From Arthrobacter sp. Soil736 (GTDB taxonomy: Bacteria; Actinomycetota; Actinomycetes; Actinomycetales; Micrococcaceae), in the NCBI RefSeq assembly GCF_001428005.1, contig NZ_LMSB01000014.1, positions 307 through 64,306 on the forward strand: a DNA stretch of 64,000 nt. The letters run 5' to 3'. A program made the translations under genes and the position numbers. Shown here piece by piece: positions 1-11,398 of the stretch; the first letter of the stretch is position 1; every line of letters begins with the position of its first letter. The notes under the pieces were generated by a model. The model was not told the DNA's origin, did not search any database, and saw only the letters and a program-made list of their open reading frames with translations.

Positions 1-113
1 TCAGTGAAGGGGGTTTGTCACCACTCAGCGGCGGCGACTCAGAAGACATTACACGCTCCCCCGCGGCCGTGCAAATCGGCTGCGGAGAATCGTGCAATGA
101 GGAGATCGTGGTG

Positions 114-1427
114 CTAGTTGCCGGTTACCTGCACGGTGGCCAGGTTCTTTTTGCCCCTGCGCAACAGCAGGTATTTGCCGTGCAGCAGTTCGGACCGGGG
201 TATCACAGCATCAGGGTCGGACACCTTGGCATTGTTGACGTACGCTCCGCCTTCGCCAACGATCCTGCGCGCGGCCGACTTGCTCTCCGACAACCCTGAC
301 GCAACCAGCAGATCAATGATCCCGAGGCCGGCCCCGTCCACCGCGGCCGACGGAAGCTCGGATGTCGCCGCGGCGAGAGTCTGCTCATCCAGCGCAGTCA
401 GGTCCCCATTGCCGAACACTGCAGCCGACGCCGCGATGACCTTTTCAGTGGCTTCGACGCCGTGCACCAGGGAGGTCACCTCGTATGCAAGCTTGCGCTG
501 GCCCTCTCGTGCGAAGGGACGTTCGGCAACGGACACCGCAATGGCCTCGATCTCGGCGCGGCTCAGGAAGGTGAAGACCTTGAGTCGGTCAACAACGTCG
601 GCATCGGCGGTGTTCAGCCAGAACTGGTAGAAGGCGTAGGGGCTGCACATGGCAGGATCCAGCCAGATGGCATTGCCTTCGCTCTTGCCGAACTTGGTCC
701 CGTCGGCGTTGGTGATGAGCGGGGTGCCGAGCGCGTGGACGGTCTTGCCCTCCACCTTGCGGATGAGTTCCGTGCCGCTCGTCAGGTTTCCCCACTGATC
801 GGAACCGCCGGTCTGCAGCACGCAGCCGTAGTCGCGGTAGAGCTGCAGGTAGTCCATCCCCTGCAGGATCTGGTAGCTGAACTCCGTGTAGCTGATGCCC
901 TCGTCGGAGCTGAGGCGCGACGCCACGGCGTCTTTGCGCAGCATTGTGCTCACGCGGAAGTGCTTGCCGATCTCGCGCAGGAAGTCGATGGCACTCAGCG
1001 GCGCGGTCCAGTCAAGGTTGTTCACCATGCGGGCCGCGTTGGCGCCGTCAAAGCTGAGGAACCGCCGCACCTGGGCCTGCAGGTAGCCCACCCACTCGGA
1101 AACTGTGTCCTTCGTGTTCAGGGTGCGCTCCGCCGTCGGCCGCGGGTCACCGATCAGACCCGTGGAGCCGCCCACGAGGCCAAGGGGCTTGTGGCCTGCC
1201 AGCTGAAGGCGCCTCATGAGGAGGAGCTGGACCAGGTTCCCCAGGTGAAGGCTCGGGGCCGTGGGATCGAATCCGCAGTAATACGTGACCGGGTCCCCCG
1301 CGAGGAGTTTCTCCAGTTCCACCTCATCGGTGGACACGTGGACAAGCCCGCGCCATTTGAGCTCCTGCCATACATTGGCGAAGCTGGGGTCGTTGTGCTG
1401 GGATTCGAGGTCGTTTAGGTGTGACAC
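114..1427 (-). CDS. tyrS: tyrosyl-tRNA synthetase
   Basis: This is a class I aminoacyl-tRNA synthetase that charges tRNA-Tyr in the cytoplasm. The 437-residue product has the usual bacterial TyrRS length. The HIGH-type motif HLGN is at residues 61-64, the KMSKS-type loop KFGKS at 245-249, and the tyrosine-pocket segment QTGGSDQWGN at about 205-214. The C-terminal 70 residues resemble an S4 RNA-binding domain. The start is the first ATG, which gives the normal short N-terminus before the Rossmann fold. The next gene on this strand upstream, the HelD-like ATPase, ends 107 bases away, so tyrS probably has its own promoter. The identification is secure. Confidence 0.97.
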   Translation of the reverse strand: MSHLNDLESQHNDPSFANVWQELKWRGLVHVSTDEVELEKLLAGDPVTYYCGFDPTAPSLHLGNLVQLLLMRRLQLAGHKPLGLVGGSTGLIGDPRPTAERTLNTKDTVSEWVGYLQAQVRRFLSFDGANAARMVNNLDWTAPLSAIDFLREIGKHFRVSTMLRKDAVASRLSSDEGISYTEFSYQILQGMDYLQLYRDYGCVLQTGGSDQWGNLTSGTELIRKVEGKTVHALGTPLITNADGTKFGKSEGNAIWLDPAMCSPYAFYQFWLNTADADVVDRLKVFTFLSRAEIEAIAVSVAERPFAREGQRKLAYEVTSLVHGVEATEKVIAASAAVFGNGDLTALDEQTLAAATSELPSAAVDGAGLGIIDLLVASGLSESKSAARRIVGEGGAYVNNAKVSDPDAVIPRSELLHGKYLLLRRGKKNLATVQVTGN

Positions 1428-1482
1428 GCCTTCTAAGTTAGCAGGATCGGCGGCTCGAGGCGGCCCTCACGTCAGCGCACCA

Positions 1483-1514
1483 GGCGCCCGTCATCAAAGC
1501 CGGCCACGGGCGCC
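1483..1514 (-). terminator. possible terminator hairpin after the HelD-like gene
   Basis: A 9-base perfect inverted repeat (ggcgcccgt / acgggcgcc) with a 14-base loop lies just past the stop of the HelD-like gene and before tyrS. There is no clear T-run, so termination is uncertain. Confidence 0.3.
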
Positions 1515-1534
1515 CGGAACCGCTCCGAACAATC

Positions 1535-3763
1535 TCAGCGTTCGATGCCCGACGGAATGCCCGCGCCCGCGATCAGCCGGAGCCGCTGCGTCGGCCGGGT
1601 CATGGCCACGTAGAGGTCCCCCACCCGGCCGTGTTCGTGGTTCAGCATCACGGACGGTTCCAGGACCACAACGCCGTCGAATTCCAGTCCCTTGGCTTCC
1701 CGGGGGCTGATCACCACGACGTCCTGTTCGTAGCTGCCTGCACCTGTGCCGATCCGGCGGCCGTATACAGCGCGCAGCGCGGCGGTGGCCTCGCCGAGAA
1801 GGTCGCCGTCGGCAATCACCGCGAGCAGGCCGCCGTCGATCGCGTCCAGCTCCTCCGGAAGCACCTCCACGAGCCGGCTCACCAGGCTGCCCGGCTCCAC
1901 CCGGTCGATGATGGGCGACCAGCGGCCCTCCCGGACCGCCTTGGGCGCGGACACGACCAGGCCTGCTGCGTTGGCCATGCGCGCAGCGGCCTCGGCCACC
2001 TGCGACGGCGTACGGTAGTTGACAGTCAGTTCCTCAAGCTGCCAGCGGTCGCCGAACAGCGGCGCAAGGGCGCCCTGCCACGAATTTGCGCCTGCCACGG
2101 AGCTGGTCTGGGCGATGTCCCCCACGATGGTGAAGGATTTCAGCGGGCAGCGGCGGACCAGGAGGCGCCACTGCATGGGTGACAGCTCCTGCGCTTCGTC
2201 GACCACGATGTGGCCGAACGCCCACGTGCGGTCGCTGGTGGCGCGCTCCGCTGCCGTCAGCCGGGTCTCGCGCTCCTGGTTCTGCTCAACGAGTTCCTCG
2301 GCGGACATCAGGACATCGACGCCGGCGGTCTCCATGTTGACCAGCGTCTGCCGGGCATTGGCCAGGTCGCGGGCGCGGTCGTGCTCCTGCTGGGCGAGTC
2401 CGCGGCCTGCGGCGGCATCGAGCTCGCCGAGGAGCTCTGCTGCCTCGTCGAGCAGGGGAACGTCTGACTCGGTCCACGGGGCGTCCGGGGCGCGCAGCAG
2501 CAGCTCGCGCTCCCGTGCGGTGAGCTTGGGCGTGCAGGCTTCCAGGATGGCGGGCTTGCTCAACAGTTCGCTGACCAGCTTTTCCGGCGTCATGGGCATC
2601 CAGCAGAGGTTCAGCGCGACACGCACGTCCCGTGCGCTCCGGACGTCCTCGGCGAGGTAGGAGCGGTCGGCGTTGTTGCCGATGCTGCCGGCTTCCACCA
2701 GTTCCGTCATCTGTTCCGTCAGTTCCCGCAGGAGGATCTTGACGAACGTCACGCGGGCCTCGTTGTGGGGCTTTCCGGTGGAGCGGGCACGTTCCCGGGC
2801 GCGGCGGACCTGGCGCGGAGTGAGGACAAGCTTGCGCCCGTCAACTTCCAGAGTGCGGTTCTCGGCGGGGATGCGCTGCCGGTTGCCCACGGCATTGGCG
2901 ATGACATCGGCCATGTCCAGCCGCCCCTTGATGGCAGCAATGTCCGCCTCGGGCTCAGGCACGGCATTGATGCCCGGCATCAGCCTGCCAAGGCTGGCCA
3001 TCACCACGCCTGTTTCGCCCAGCGACGGGAGCACCCGCTCGATGTACTTCATGAACGACGACGACGGCCCCACCAGCAGGACGCCGGCGGTCTTGAGCCG
3101 GTCCCGGTGGGTATACAGCAGATAGGCGGCGCGGTGGAGGGCGACGGCGGTTTTTCCGGTGCCCGGCCCGCCCTGGACCACGAGGGCCCCGGAGATCGAG
3201 GACCGGATGATGCGGTCCTGCTCGGACTGGATGGTGCCGACGATGTCCGACATCCGGCCCGTGCGCTTGGAGTTCAGGGCAGCCAGCAGCGCGCCCTCTC
3301 CCTGCAGGGAATCCGAGTCGGCCAGCATGTCGGCATCGAGGACGTCGTCCTCGATGGCCTTGACCTCGCGGCCCTGGAGGATCAGGTGCCGCCGCCGGCG
3401 CACGCCCTGGCGGTCGAACGCCGTGGCCTGGTAGAAGTGCCCGGCCTCGGGCGCGCGCCAGTCCACCATGAGCCGGACCAGGTCCTCGGTGGTCAGTCCG
3501 ATACGGCCGATGTACTGCGCCTCGCCGGAGTCGAGGTCAAGCCGTCCGAAGACCAGGCGGTCGTCGACGGCGTCGAGCTGTGCCAGGCGGTCCTCGTAGA
3601 GGGCCGCGAAGGCGTCGCGCTCGGAAACGTTCTGCATGGTGCCCACGGCACCGGCACGGCGAACCTGAGCCAGCTGGGCGCGCTTTTCCTCGCGCAATTC
3701 ATCAAGCCGTGCATACAAACCGGCAACATAGTCCCGTTCGTGGGCCAATTCGGCATCGTGCAT
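1535..3763 (-). CDS. HelD/HelR-type RNA polymerase recycling ATPase (UvrD/Rep-like)
   Basis: This is an SF1 helicase-fold ATPase of 742 residues. It has a Walker A motif GGPGTGKT at 198-205 and a DEAQ-type Walker B (VVDEAQELSP). The conserved N-terminal block around residues 70-145, including VDWRAPEAGHFYQAT and the RRRRHLILQGREV segment, is typical of HelD proteins, as is the N-terminal helical arm. In Actinobacteria these proteins remove RNA polymerase from DNA, and the HelR members protect it from rifampicin. A TAGAAT -10-like box lies at 3799-3804 on this strand, about 35 bases before the ATG. I saw no rifampicin-associated element upstream, so drug regulation is not shown. The family call is strong, the HelR-like role is inferred. 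Confidence 0.85.
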   Translation of the reverse strand: MHDAELAHERDYVAGLYARLDELREEKRAQLAQVRRAGAVGTMQNVSERDAFAALYEDRLAQLDAVDDRLVFGRLDLDSGEAQYIGRIGLTTEDLVRLMVDWRAPEAGHFYQATAFDRQGVRRRRHLILQGREVKAIEDDVLDADMLADSDSLQGEGALLAALNSKRTGRMSDIVGTIQSEQDRIIRSSISGALVVQGGPGTGKTAVALHRAAYLLYTHRDRLKTAGVLLVGPSSSFMKYIERVLPSLGETGVVMASLGRLMPGINAVPEPEADIAAIKGRLDMADVIANAVGNRQRIPAENRTLEVDGRKLVLTPRQVRRARERARSTGKPHNEARVTFVKILLRELTEQMTELVEAGSIGNNADRSYLAEDVRSARDVRVALNLCWMPMTPEKLVSELLSKPAILEACTPKLTARERELLLRAPDAPWTESDVPLLDEAAELLGELDAAAGRGLAQQEHDRARDLANARQTLVNMETAGVDVLMSAEELVEQNQERETRLTAAERATSDRTWAFGHIVVDEAQELSPMQWRLLVRRCPLKSFTIVGDIAQTSSVAGANSWQGALAPLFGDRWQLEELTVNYRTPSQVAEAAARMANAAGLVVSAPKAVREGRWSPIIDRVEPGSLVSRLVEVLPEELDAIDGGLLAVIADGDLLGEATAALRAVYGRRIGTGAGSYEQDVVVISPREAKGLEFDGVVVLEPSVMLNHEHGRVGDLYVAMTRPTQRLRLIAGAGIPSGIER

Positions 3764-3881
3764 CTAGACGTTCCCCTATCGCAAAAGACAGACCGTCCAT
3801 TCTACAACCATTTTGGAAAACATGGCGGCGGTGGCTGGCCGTGGCTGCCGGCGGGCGAGGCCGGCGGAATCATGGCGGACG

Positions 3882-4439
3882 CTAAAGCCGGAGCAGGGAG
3901 CGCACGCGGTGCCCGGCGAGGGCCGACCGACCGCGCAGTTCCCCGAGTTCCATGACCACGCCCACCCCGGAGACGTGGACGCCGCAGCGCTCGAACAGCC
4001 GTGCCGCCGCGCCGAGCGTGCCGCCCGTGGCGAGGACGTCGTCCAGGATCAGCACGCGGCTGCCTGCGGCCAGGTCAGTGGTGTGCAGCTCGAGCGTGGA
4101 AGTGCCGTATTCCAGGGCGTAGTCCTCCGAGAACACCCGGCGGGGCAGCTTGCCTGCCTTCCGCACGGTAATTACCCCTTTTCCCGTGGCGTACGCTGCC
4201 GCGGCGGCGAGCAGGAAACCACGGGCCTCGACTCCGGCCACGGCGTCGAACTGTCCCTTGAAGGGTTCGACCAGCGCGTCCACGATTGCCCGCAGAGCCC
4301 CGCCGTCGGCGAATACCGGGGTCAGGTCCTTGAACATGATCCCCGGCTTCGGATAGTCCGGCACGGTGGCGCACAGGCTGCTGATCAGCTCGTCCACGGG
4401 GACGGATTTGGGGGCGGGGGTTTGTTCGCGCTGGTTCAC
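3882..4439 (-). CDS. apt: adenine phosphoribosyltransferase
   Basis: This cytoplasmic purine-salvage enzyme makes AMP and pyrophosphate from adenine and PRPP. At 185 residues it matches the family length. The PRPP-binding signature VLILDDVLATGGT is at residues 129-141, and the N-terminal PDYPKPGIMFKDLTPVF block (28-43) is diagnostic for Apt. The start is GTG at 4439 with only a weak Shine-Dalgarno. It lies 33 bases from the AAG glycosylase gene on the same strand and 118 bases from the HelD-like gene, so it may be transcribed with the glycosylase. Confidence 0.95.
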   Translation of the reverse strand: MNQREQTPAPKSVPVDELISSLCATVPDYPKPGIMFKDLTPVFADGGALRAIVDALVEPFKGQFDAVAGVEARGFLLAAAAAYATGKGVITVRKAGKLPRRVFSEDYALEYGTSTLELHTTDLAAGSRVLILDDVLATGGTLGAAARLFERCGVHVSGVGVVMELGELRGRSALAGHRVRSLLRL

Positions 4440-4471
4440 CCGTCAAGCCTACGTTGGTTGGCCGGACAAAC

Positions 4472-5128
4472 TTACTGCGCCGAACGGATCTTGGCCGCCT
4501 TGTAGCGGGAGACGGTGGGGTCGCCGGTCAGCCAAAACCGCCAGGGGTAGTCGTGTGATCCGCCGTCCCCGGAGACGCCGACCCTGGGTCCGGAGCTGAC
4601 ATCCGCGGCGGGAACCGCGGGAAGCTGCAGCCCGAAGGGAGCGCTCAACGCGTCGCGTCCGCTGTCCGCCGTCGTCAGCCCGAGGGCAAGGGCGAGCCGG
4701 GCCGGGCCGCTGGCCAGGTCCCTGGCCGATTTCGACGTCGGCCGCCTCACCATCGCCGCCTCCCGGCCCGCCACCACCTCGCCGGCGCGCAGCAGGACGG
4801 CGGAGGCGTGTCCGGCCGGTCCACAGACGATGTTGGCGCAGTAGTGCATCCCATACGTGAAGTAGACGTAAAGGTGTCCGGCCGGGCCGTACATCGGGGC
4901 GTTCCGGCGTGTGGGGCCGCGGAACGTATGGGAACCGGGGTCCGGGTGCAGGGAGTCACCGGGCCCCATGTACGCCTCCACCTCGGTGATCCGCACGGAG
5001 ACCGGCCCGTCGGGGGTGTCGTGCGTAAGGATTGCGCCCAAAAGCAGCGGAGCGATCTCCCGCGCATCGCCGGACAGCACTTCCCGCACATGGTCCTCCG
5101 GCACCGACGGACTGCTGTTGACGGTCAT
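4472..5128 (-). CDS. DNA-3-methyladenine glycosylase, AAG/MPG family
   Basis: This base-excision enzyme removes alkylated purines such as 3-methyladenine and hypoxanthine from DNA. The 218-residue product shows the AAG-family core: ITEVEAYMGPGDSLHP (catalytic Glu region, about 48-63), FRGPTRRNAPMYGPAGHLYVY (about 69-89), and the DLASGPARLALALG segment. The ATG start faces the divergent Ada-AlkA gene 200 bases away. Together with that gene and ogt it forms an alkylation-repair neighbourhood with two unrelated glycosylase folds. No regulator is visible apart from the Ada domain itself. Confidence 0.93.
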   Translation of the reverse strand: MTVNSSPSVPEDHVREVLSGDAREIAPLLLGAILTHDTPDGPVSVRITEVEAYMGPGDSLHPDPGSHTFRGPTRRNAPMYGPAGHLYVYFTYGMHYCANIVCGPAGHASAVLLRAGEVVAGREAAMVRRPTSKSARDLASGPARLALALGLTTADSGRDALSAPFGLQLPAVPAADVSSGPRVGVSGDGGSHDYPWRFWLTGDPTVSRYKAAKIRSAQ

Positions 5129-5169
5129 GCCACGACTCTATCGAACGCCCCAGCGGACGGGGCTTGAGT

Positions 5170-5255
5170 GCCGGACTGGCCCGGTTTTGAGCCCCCGCCG
5201 GCGGAACGGCACCCCGGGCGGCCGCGCCGCCGCCGCAAAAGAGGGCCAGTCCGGC
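5170..5255. repeat. long inverted repeat in the divergent repair-gene intergenic region
   Basis: Perfect 13-base arms (gccggactggccc at 5170-5182 and gggccagtccggc at 5243-5255) flank a 60-base GC-rich spacer. The same core ggccagtccgg recurs in the palindrome at 23869-23896. It lies between divergent genes, so a simple terminator role is unlikely. Confidence 0.6.
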
Positions 5256-5328
5256 GGCCCGTCAGACCCTCCACGCCCATGTCCGATTTCCGCTAGCCCT
5301 GCCTCGTGCCGGCTGGCAGGATGGGTTC

Positions 5329-6852
5329 ATGGACTTTTGGCAGCGCTACCGCGCAATCGATGCGCGGGACACCCGTTTCGACGGGCAGTTTTACACGGCG
5401 GTGCGGACCACGGGCATCTATTGCAGGCCGTCGTGCCCGGCCAGGACGCCGAAAGCCGAGAACGTCACCTTCTACGAAACCTCGGCTGCGGCCCACGACG
5501 CCGGCTACCGCGCCTGCAAGCGCTGCCTGCCCGAAGCAGTTCCGGGAACACCTGCCTGGAACATCCGCTCCGATATTGCCGGCCGCGCCATGCGGCTCAT
5601 CAACGACGGCGTCATCAACCGCGACGGCGTGGAAGGCCTGGCCGCGCGCCTGGGATATTCATCCCGGCAGCTGAACCGGATCCTCACCCATGAACTCGGC
5701 GCCGGTCCCCTGTCCCTCGCCCGGGCCAGCAGGGCGCAGACCGCCCGCACGCTGCTGGTGTCCACAACCATGAAGCTGGCGGACATCGCCTTTGCCGCCG
5801 GCTTCAGCAGCGTACGCCAGTTCAACGAGACCGTGGGCGAGGTGTTCGACATGACGCCGACCGCCCTGCGCGGCACCGCCCGCCACCACCCGACACCGGC
5901 AGCCAGCACAGCACTCACCCTGAATCTTCCCTACCGCGAACCTTTCGATCCGGGCATCTTCAGTTTCCTGGCACTCCGTGCCATCCCGGGGATCGAGGCA
6001 GGAACGCCGGTTTCCTACGCTCGCTCGCTCAGGCTCCCGCACGGCGACGCCCGCTTTCGGGTGGATTACGACGCCGGCGCTCCGGGCCGGCCGCTGGTTC
6101 TCACCATCGGCGCGGTGGACCTGCGGGATCTACCGTCGCTGCTAAGCCGGGTCCGGCGGCTTTTCGACCTCGACGCCGATCCGGTGGCCATCGACGGTGC
6201 GCTGGGCGCGGATTCCCGGCTCGCGGCGGCGGTGGCTTCCGCTCCCGGCATCCGCATGCCCGGCGCCCTGGACCCGCAGGAACTCCTGATCCGCGCCATG
6301 ATCGGCCAGCAGATCACGGTGGCCGCGGCACGGACAGCACTCACTCAGCTATCCGCCGCCGGCAGCCCCAGCATGGCGGCCGGCGACGGGCTCGACCGGC
6401 TGTTCCCCACGCCGGCGCAGATCGCCGAGGCGGGCGGCGAACTGCTGCGCGGACCGCGGCGCAGAATAGAATCACTCGTGGCAACGGCCCAGGCCCTTGC
6501 CACCGGAGACCTGGAGCTGGGGTACGGGGATGACCTCCGCGGGCTCCGCGCAAAACTCCTGCCCGTGGCTGGCGTAGGACCCTGGACGGTGGGATATGTC
6601 GCGATGCGGGTGATCGGCGCCCCGGACGTGTTCCTGGCCAACGACGCCGCCGTGCACAACGGAATCCGCGCTCTGTCCGGCGGGGAGGGCTCCGGCGGAC
6701 AGGGTGCCCGCGCAGACAGCAGGGACCCGACATCCGGTTTCAGCGAGGTCAGCCCGTGGCGGTCCTATGCCACCATGCACCTCTGGCGCGCCGCAGCGGC
6801 CGCCCCCAAGACCACTGCCAAGACAGCACAGACAACGAAGGCGATGACATGA
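5329..6852 (+). CDS. Ada-AlkA fusion: methyl-sensing AraC regulator fused to DNA-3-methyladenine glycosylase II
   Basis: The 507-residue protein joins three modules. Residues 1-75 are an Ada N-terminal zinc domain with Cys32, Cys36, Cys63 and Cys66, where the first is the expected methyl acceptor. Residues about 85-185 are an AraC-type helix-turn-helix. From about 190 to the end it is AlkA-like, with the HhH segment [17 protein letters not shown], catalytic-type Asp439 in FLANDAAV, and the [12 protein letters not shown] motif. It should sense methylphosphotriesters, activate repair genes and excise alkylated bases. The start ATG is preceded by an AGGATGG Shine-Dalgarno. Its stop overlaps the ogt start as ATGA, so the two genes are translationally coupled. 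The tail after the HhH domain is Ala/Thr/Lys-rich and probably disordered. Confidence 0.93.
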   Translation: MDFWQRYRAIDARDTRFDGQFYTAVRTTGIYCRPSCPARTPKAENVTFYETSAAAHDAGYRACKRCLPEAVPGTPAWNIRSDIAGRAMRLINDGVINRDGVEGLAARLGYSSRQLNRILTHELGAGPLSLARASRAQTARTLLVSTTMKLADIAFAAGFSSVRQFNETVGEVFDMTPTALRGTARHHPTPAASTALTLNLPYREPFDPGIFSFLALRAIPGIEAGTPVSYARSLRLPHGDARFRVDYDAGAPGRPLVLTIGAVDLRDLPSLLSRVRRLFDLDADPVAIDGALGADSRLAAAVASAPGIRMPGALDPQELLIRAMIGQQITVAAARTALTQLSAAGSPSMAAGDGLDRLFPTPAQIAEAGGELLRGPRRRIESLVATAQALATGDLELGYGDDLRGLRAKLLPVAGVGPWTVGYVAMRVIGAPDVFLANDAAVHNGIRALSGGEGSGGQGARADSRDPTSGFSEVSPWRSYATMHLWRAAAAAPKTTAKTAQTTKAMT

Positions 6853-7409
6853 AAGCCCAGTTACTCACGATGGCCACACCGGACGGCCCGTTCACCATCA
6901 TTGCCCGGGACGGTGTGGTGCTTGCCTCGGGCTGGACCGCGGACGCCGGCAAACTCACCGGCCAGATCCATCCGGAGCTTCTTCCTGAGGCCTACGACGC
7001 CGTTGACGATCTCGGCCCCATTTCCGCGGCGGTGGAAGCTTTCTACGCCGGCGATCCGGCACCGGCAATGAGCGTGCCCGTGCTGCAGAAATCAGGACCG
7101 TTCCGTTCCCACGCCTGGGACATGCTGCGTACCGTCAACCCGGGAGCCCCCGTGACCTACACCGAGTACGCGGAACTCTCCGGCAACGCGAAAGCGGTGC
7201 GTGCGGCCGCCAGCGCGTGCGCCTTCAATGCCGCGGCCCTTTTCGTGCCGTGCCACCGGGTGGTCCGAACGGACGGCACCCTCGGCGGCTTCCGGTGGGG
7301 GCTCCGGGTCAAGGAAAGCCTGCTGGCCCGCGAAAAGGAATCGCTCGCAGCGGAATCTCTCACGGCCGAATCACCCACGGCGGAATCGCTCACAGCACAG
7401 GCTCGCTAG
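6849..7409 (+). CDS. ogt: methylated-DNA-[protein]-cysteine S-methyltransferase
   Basis: This suicide repair protein removes O6-methylguanine damage by transferring the alkyl group to its own cysteine. The active-site motif PCHRV places the acceptor at Cys135, and the helix-turn-helix region with [21 protein letters not shown] precedes it. I chose the ATG at 6849, which overlaps the Ada-AlkA stop, because [15 protein letters not shown] begins the family homology; an upstream in-frame ATG at 6756 lies inside the neighbour. The 186-residue product ends with about 20 low-complexity residues in which [10 protein letters not shown] repeats three times, encoded by near-identical 15-base units. Confidence 0.94.
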   Translation: MKAQLLTMATPDGPFTIIARDGVVLASGWTADAGKLTGQIHPELLPEAYDAVDDLGPISAAVEAFYAGDPAPAMSVPVLQKSGPFRSHAWDMLRTVNPGAPVTYTEYAELSGNAKAVRAAASACAFNAAALFVPCHRVVRTDGTLGGFRWGLRVKESLLAREKESLAAESLTAESPTAESLTAQAR

Positions 7410-7430
7410 GCCAGGTGCCCCGCCGGGTCC

Positions 7431-8168
7431 CTACTTTGACGCCGGAACTCCCGACGGCCACGGCAGCAACTCCGGGAGCTCCACGCCGTCGGCCGCCGCG
7501 GAGGCGCGCAGGCTGCCGAGTGAAGGTTCGCGGCCGGCGAGCCAGGCAGCGATGTCGGTGACCATTCCGCTGATGACCGTGGAGCGCCCGCCGGCACCGA
7601 TTGCCACGGGCGGCAGGCCGAGGGGCTGGAGCACGAACTTCTGTCCTTCCGGCACACGGGCCGACAGGAAATCGAAGAGGTGTTCGCAGAACTGCCTGCT
7701 CCAGGTTTCAGGCCTGCGCCCGGTGCCGAGGTCGGACGCATGGATCACGAGCTCGCGCCACAGGGCCAGGCCGCCGTCGAGCACCACTCCCCCGCGGTAG
7801 GAGATGGGAACCTGCCAGCCGCCCGGTTCCAGCGAGTCGAACGCACGCAGGGCCCGTTCGAGCGCTGCGGCGAGGTCGCGGCGGTGTTCGTCGATGCCAT
7901 GGCCGGCAGCTGCTTCGATCGCATTCGTGCGGCCTTCGTAGCCGCCGTCGTACAGCTCCACCGTTTCACCGCGGGCGGCGAATTCAAGCTGCCGGGCCAT
8001 GGCGTTCGAGATGCCGGTGATGTGCGCGAGCACATGTCCGCGGGTCCAGCCCGCCAGCAGGGAGGGCGCCGGGACGTCTTCCTCAGTGAGCTTTGCGGCG
8101 AGGGAGGCAACGGCGTCGGCCGCTTCGTGAAGTTCGGTGAGTACCGTGTCAGGTGTGATTGCGGTCAT
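7431..8168 (-). CDS. maleylpyruvate isomerase family / DinB-like mycothiol-dependent protein
   Basis: The 245-residue protein has the N-terminal four-helix DinB/MDMPI fold. Candidate metal ligands are the His in GHVLAHITG (about residue 48-52) and the Glu and His in RELVIHASDL (about 140-149). Actinobacterial members are thiol transferases or isomerases that depend on mycothiol, but the substrate is rarely known. The ATG start is clear. The gene converges with ogt 21 bases away and follows a truncated oxidase-like fragment by 30 bases on the same strand. The family is well supported and the specific reaction is unknown. Confidence 0.8.
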   Translation of the reverse strand: MTAITPDTVLTELHEAADAVASLAAKLTEEDVPAPSLLAGWTRGHVLAHITGISNAMARQLEFAARGETVELYDGGYEGRTNAIEAAAGHGIDEHRRDLAAALERALRAFDSLEPGGWQVPISYRGGVVLDGGLALWRELVIHASDLGTGRRPETWSRQFCEHLFDFLSARVPEGQKFVLQPLGLPPVAIGAGGRSTVISGMVTDIAAWLAGREPSLGSLRASAAADGVELPELLPWPSGVPASK

Positions 8169-8198
8169 ACGGCAATCGTAGCGGACAGTTAATGAGCC

Positions 8199-8537
8199 TT
8201 AACGCAGGTCCCGCACCCGGCCGGGGCCGTAGAAGTGCCTGATGTGCCGGCGGTCGTGCCGGGCCTGCCAGGGCCAGTAGAAGTTCAGCGCCGCCTTCGG
8301 GTTGGCGGCGAGCTCCCTGCCCTGGCGCGAGGCCCTGGACGTGGCGATGTGCCAGCCGTCGACGTCGATGTTCTTGAGGATCAGCATTCTGGAGGACGGC
8401 TGGCCGTCGGAGTCGGCGGTGGCAAGGCTGCACGCATGGGGTTGCGGCACGCCCGCGGCCAGGGCTTCGCGGAGCCACTGGCGGAAGGCATCGCTCATGG
8501 CGCCATGATAGTGGGGAGTCTTCGGCGGTAAACGCAC
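8199..8537 (-). pseudogene. truncated pyridoxamine 5'-phosphate oxidase-like fragment
   Basis: The reading frame gives a 112-residue product from GTG 8537 (GAGAG upstream) or 99 residues from ATG 8498. It matches only the FMN-binding N-terminal half of the oxidase family: PHACSLATADSDGQPSSRMLILKNID and the segment ALNFYWPWQ. The last 20 residues are Arg/His-rich and unlike the family. A full member is about 200 residues, yet only 30 bases remain before the next gene starts, so the C-terminal half has been lost. It may be a decayed gene or a short family variant. Any activity is doubtful. Confidence 0.55.
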
Positions 8538-8538
8538 A

Positions 8539-8629
8539 ACGCTCTCTCACTTTTCGCAGAAAATCCGCCGACCCTCCGGCAGGTGGTGCAGGAGGGTCGG
8601 CCAAAAAGCTGCAACAAGTGAGAGAGCGT
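8539..8629 (-). terminator. 91-base nested palindrome, probable argH terminator
   Basis: The outer arms are 14 bases and perfect (acgctctctcactt / aagtgagagagcgt). The inner stem is 10 bases and perfect (ccgaccctcc / ggagggtcgg) with a 13-base loop. Read on the minus strand the inner stem is followed by ggatttt, so it can act as a terminator 7 bases past the argH stop. The outer arms are more than a terminator needs and may mark a repeat family. Confidence 0.65.
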
Positions 8630-8636
8630 GCTGCTA

Positions 8637-11287
<2,651 letters not shown>

Positions 11288-11326
11288 TTGAAATGCTCCT
11301 TAGTTGTTTTGTTGATCATGCTTGTC

Positions 11327-11342
11327 TGAATAAATTCGATGA
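11327..11342 (-). promoter_or_regulatory. candidate ARG box before argG
   Basis: The sequence tgaataaattcgatga contains the tgaataa half-site typical of ArgR operators, with an imperfect second half. It lies about 40 bases upstream of the argG GTG, where an operator would block transcription. The match is partial. Confidence 0.5.
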
Positions 11343-11385
11343 AAAAGCCGCCCGGTGAAAGCCTTTCACACCGCCACACGCGGCT
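11341..11385 (-). terminator. terminator between argR and argG
   Basis: On the minus strand agccgc (11380-11385) pairs with gcggct (11346-11351), enclosing a second small hairpin (gtgaa/ttcac), and is followed directly by TTTTTC. This fits a rho-independent terminator for the argC-to-argR transcript. Confidence 0.6.
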
Positions 11386-11398
11386 GGCAACCGGCCGG

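Noticed and set aside
1..113. Possible rRNA operon start before tyrS
   Set aside because: Nothing in the first 113 bases resembles rRNA or a tRNA; no feature is supported there.
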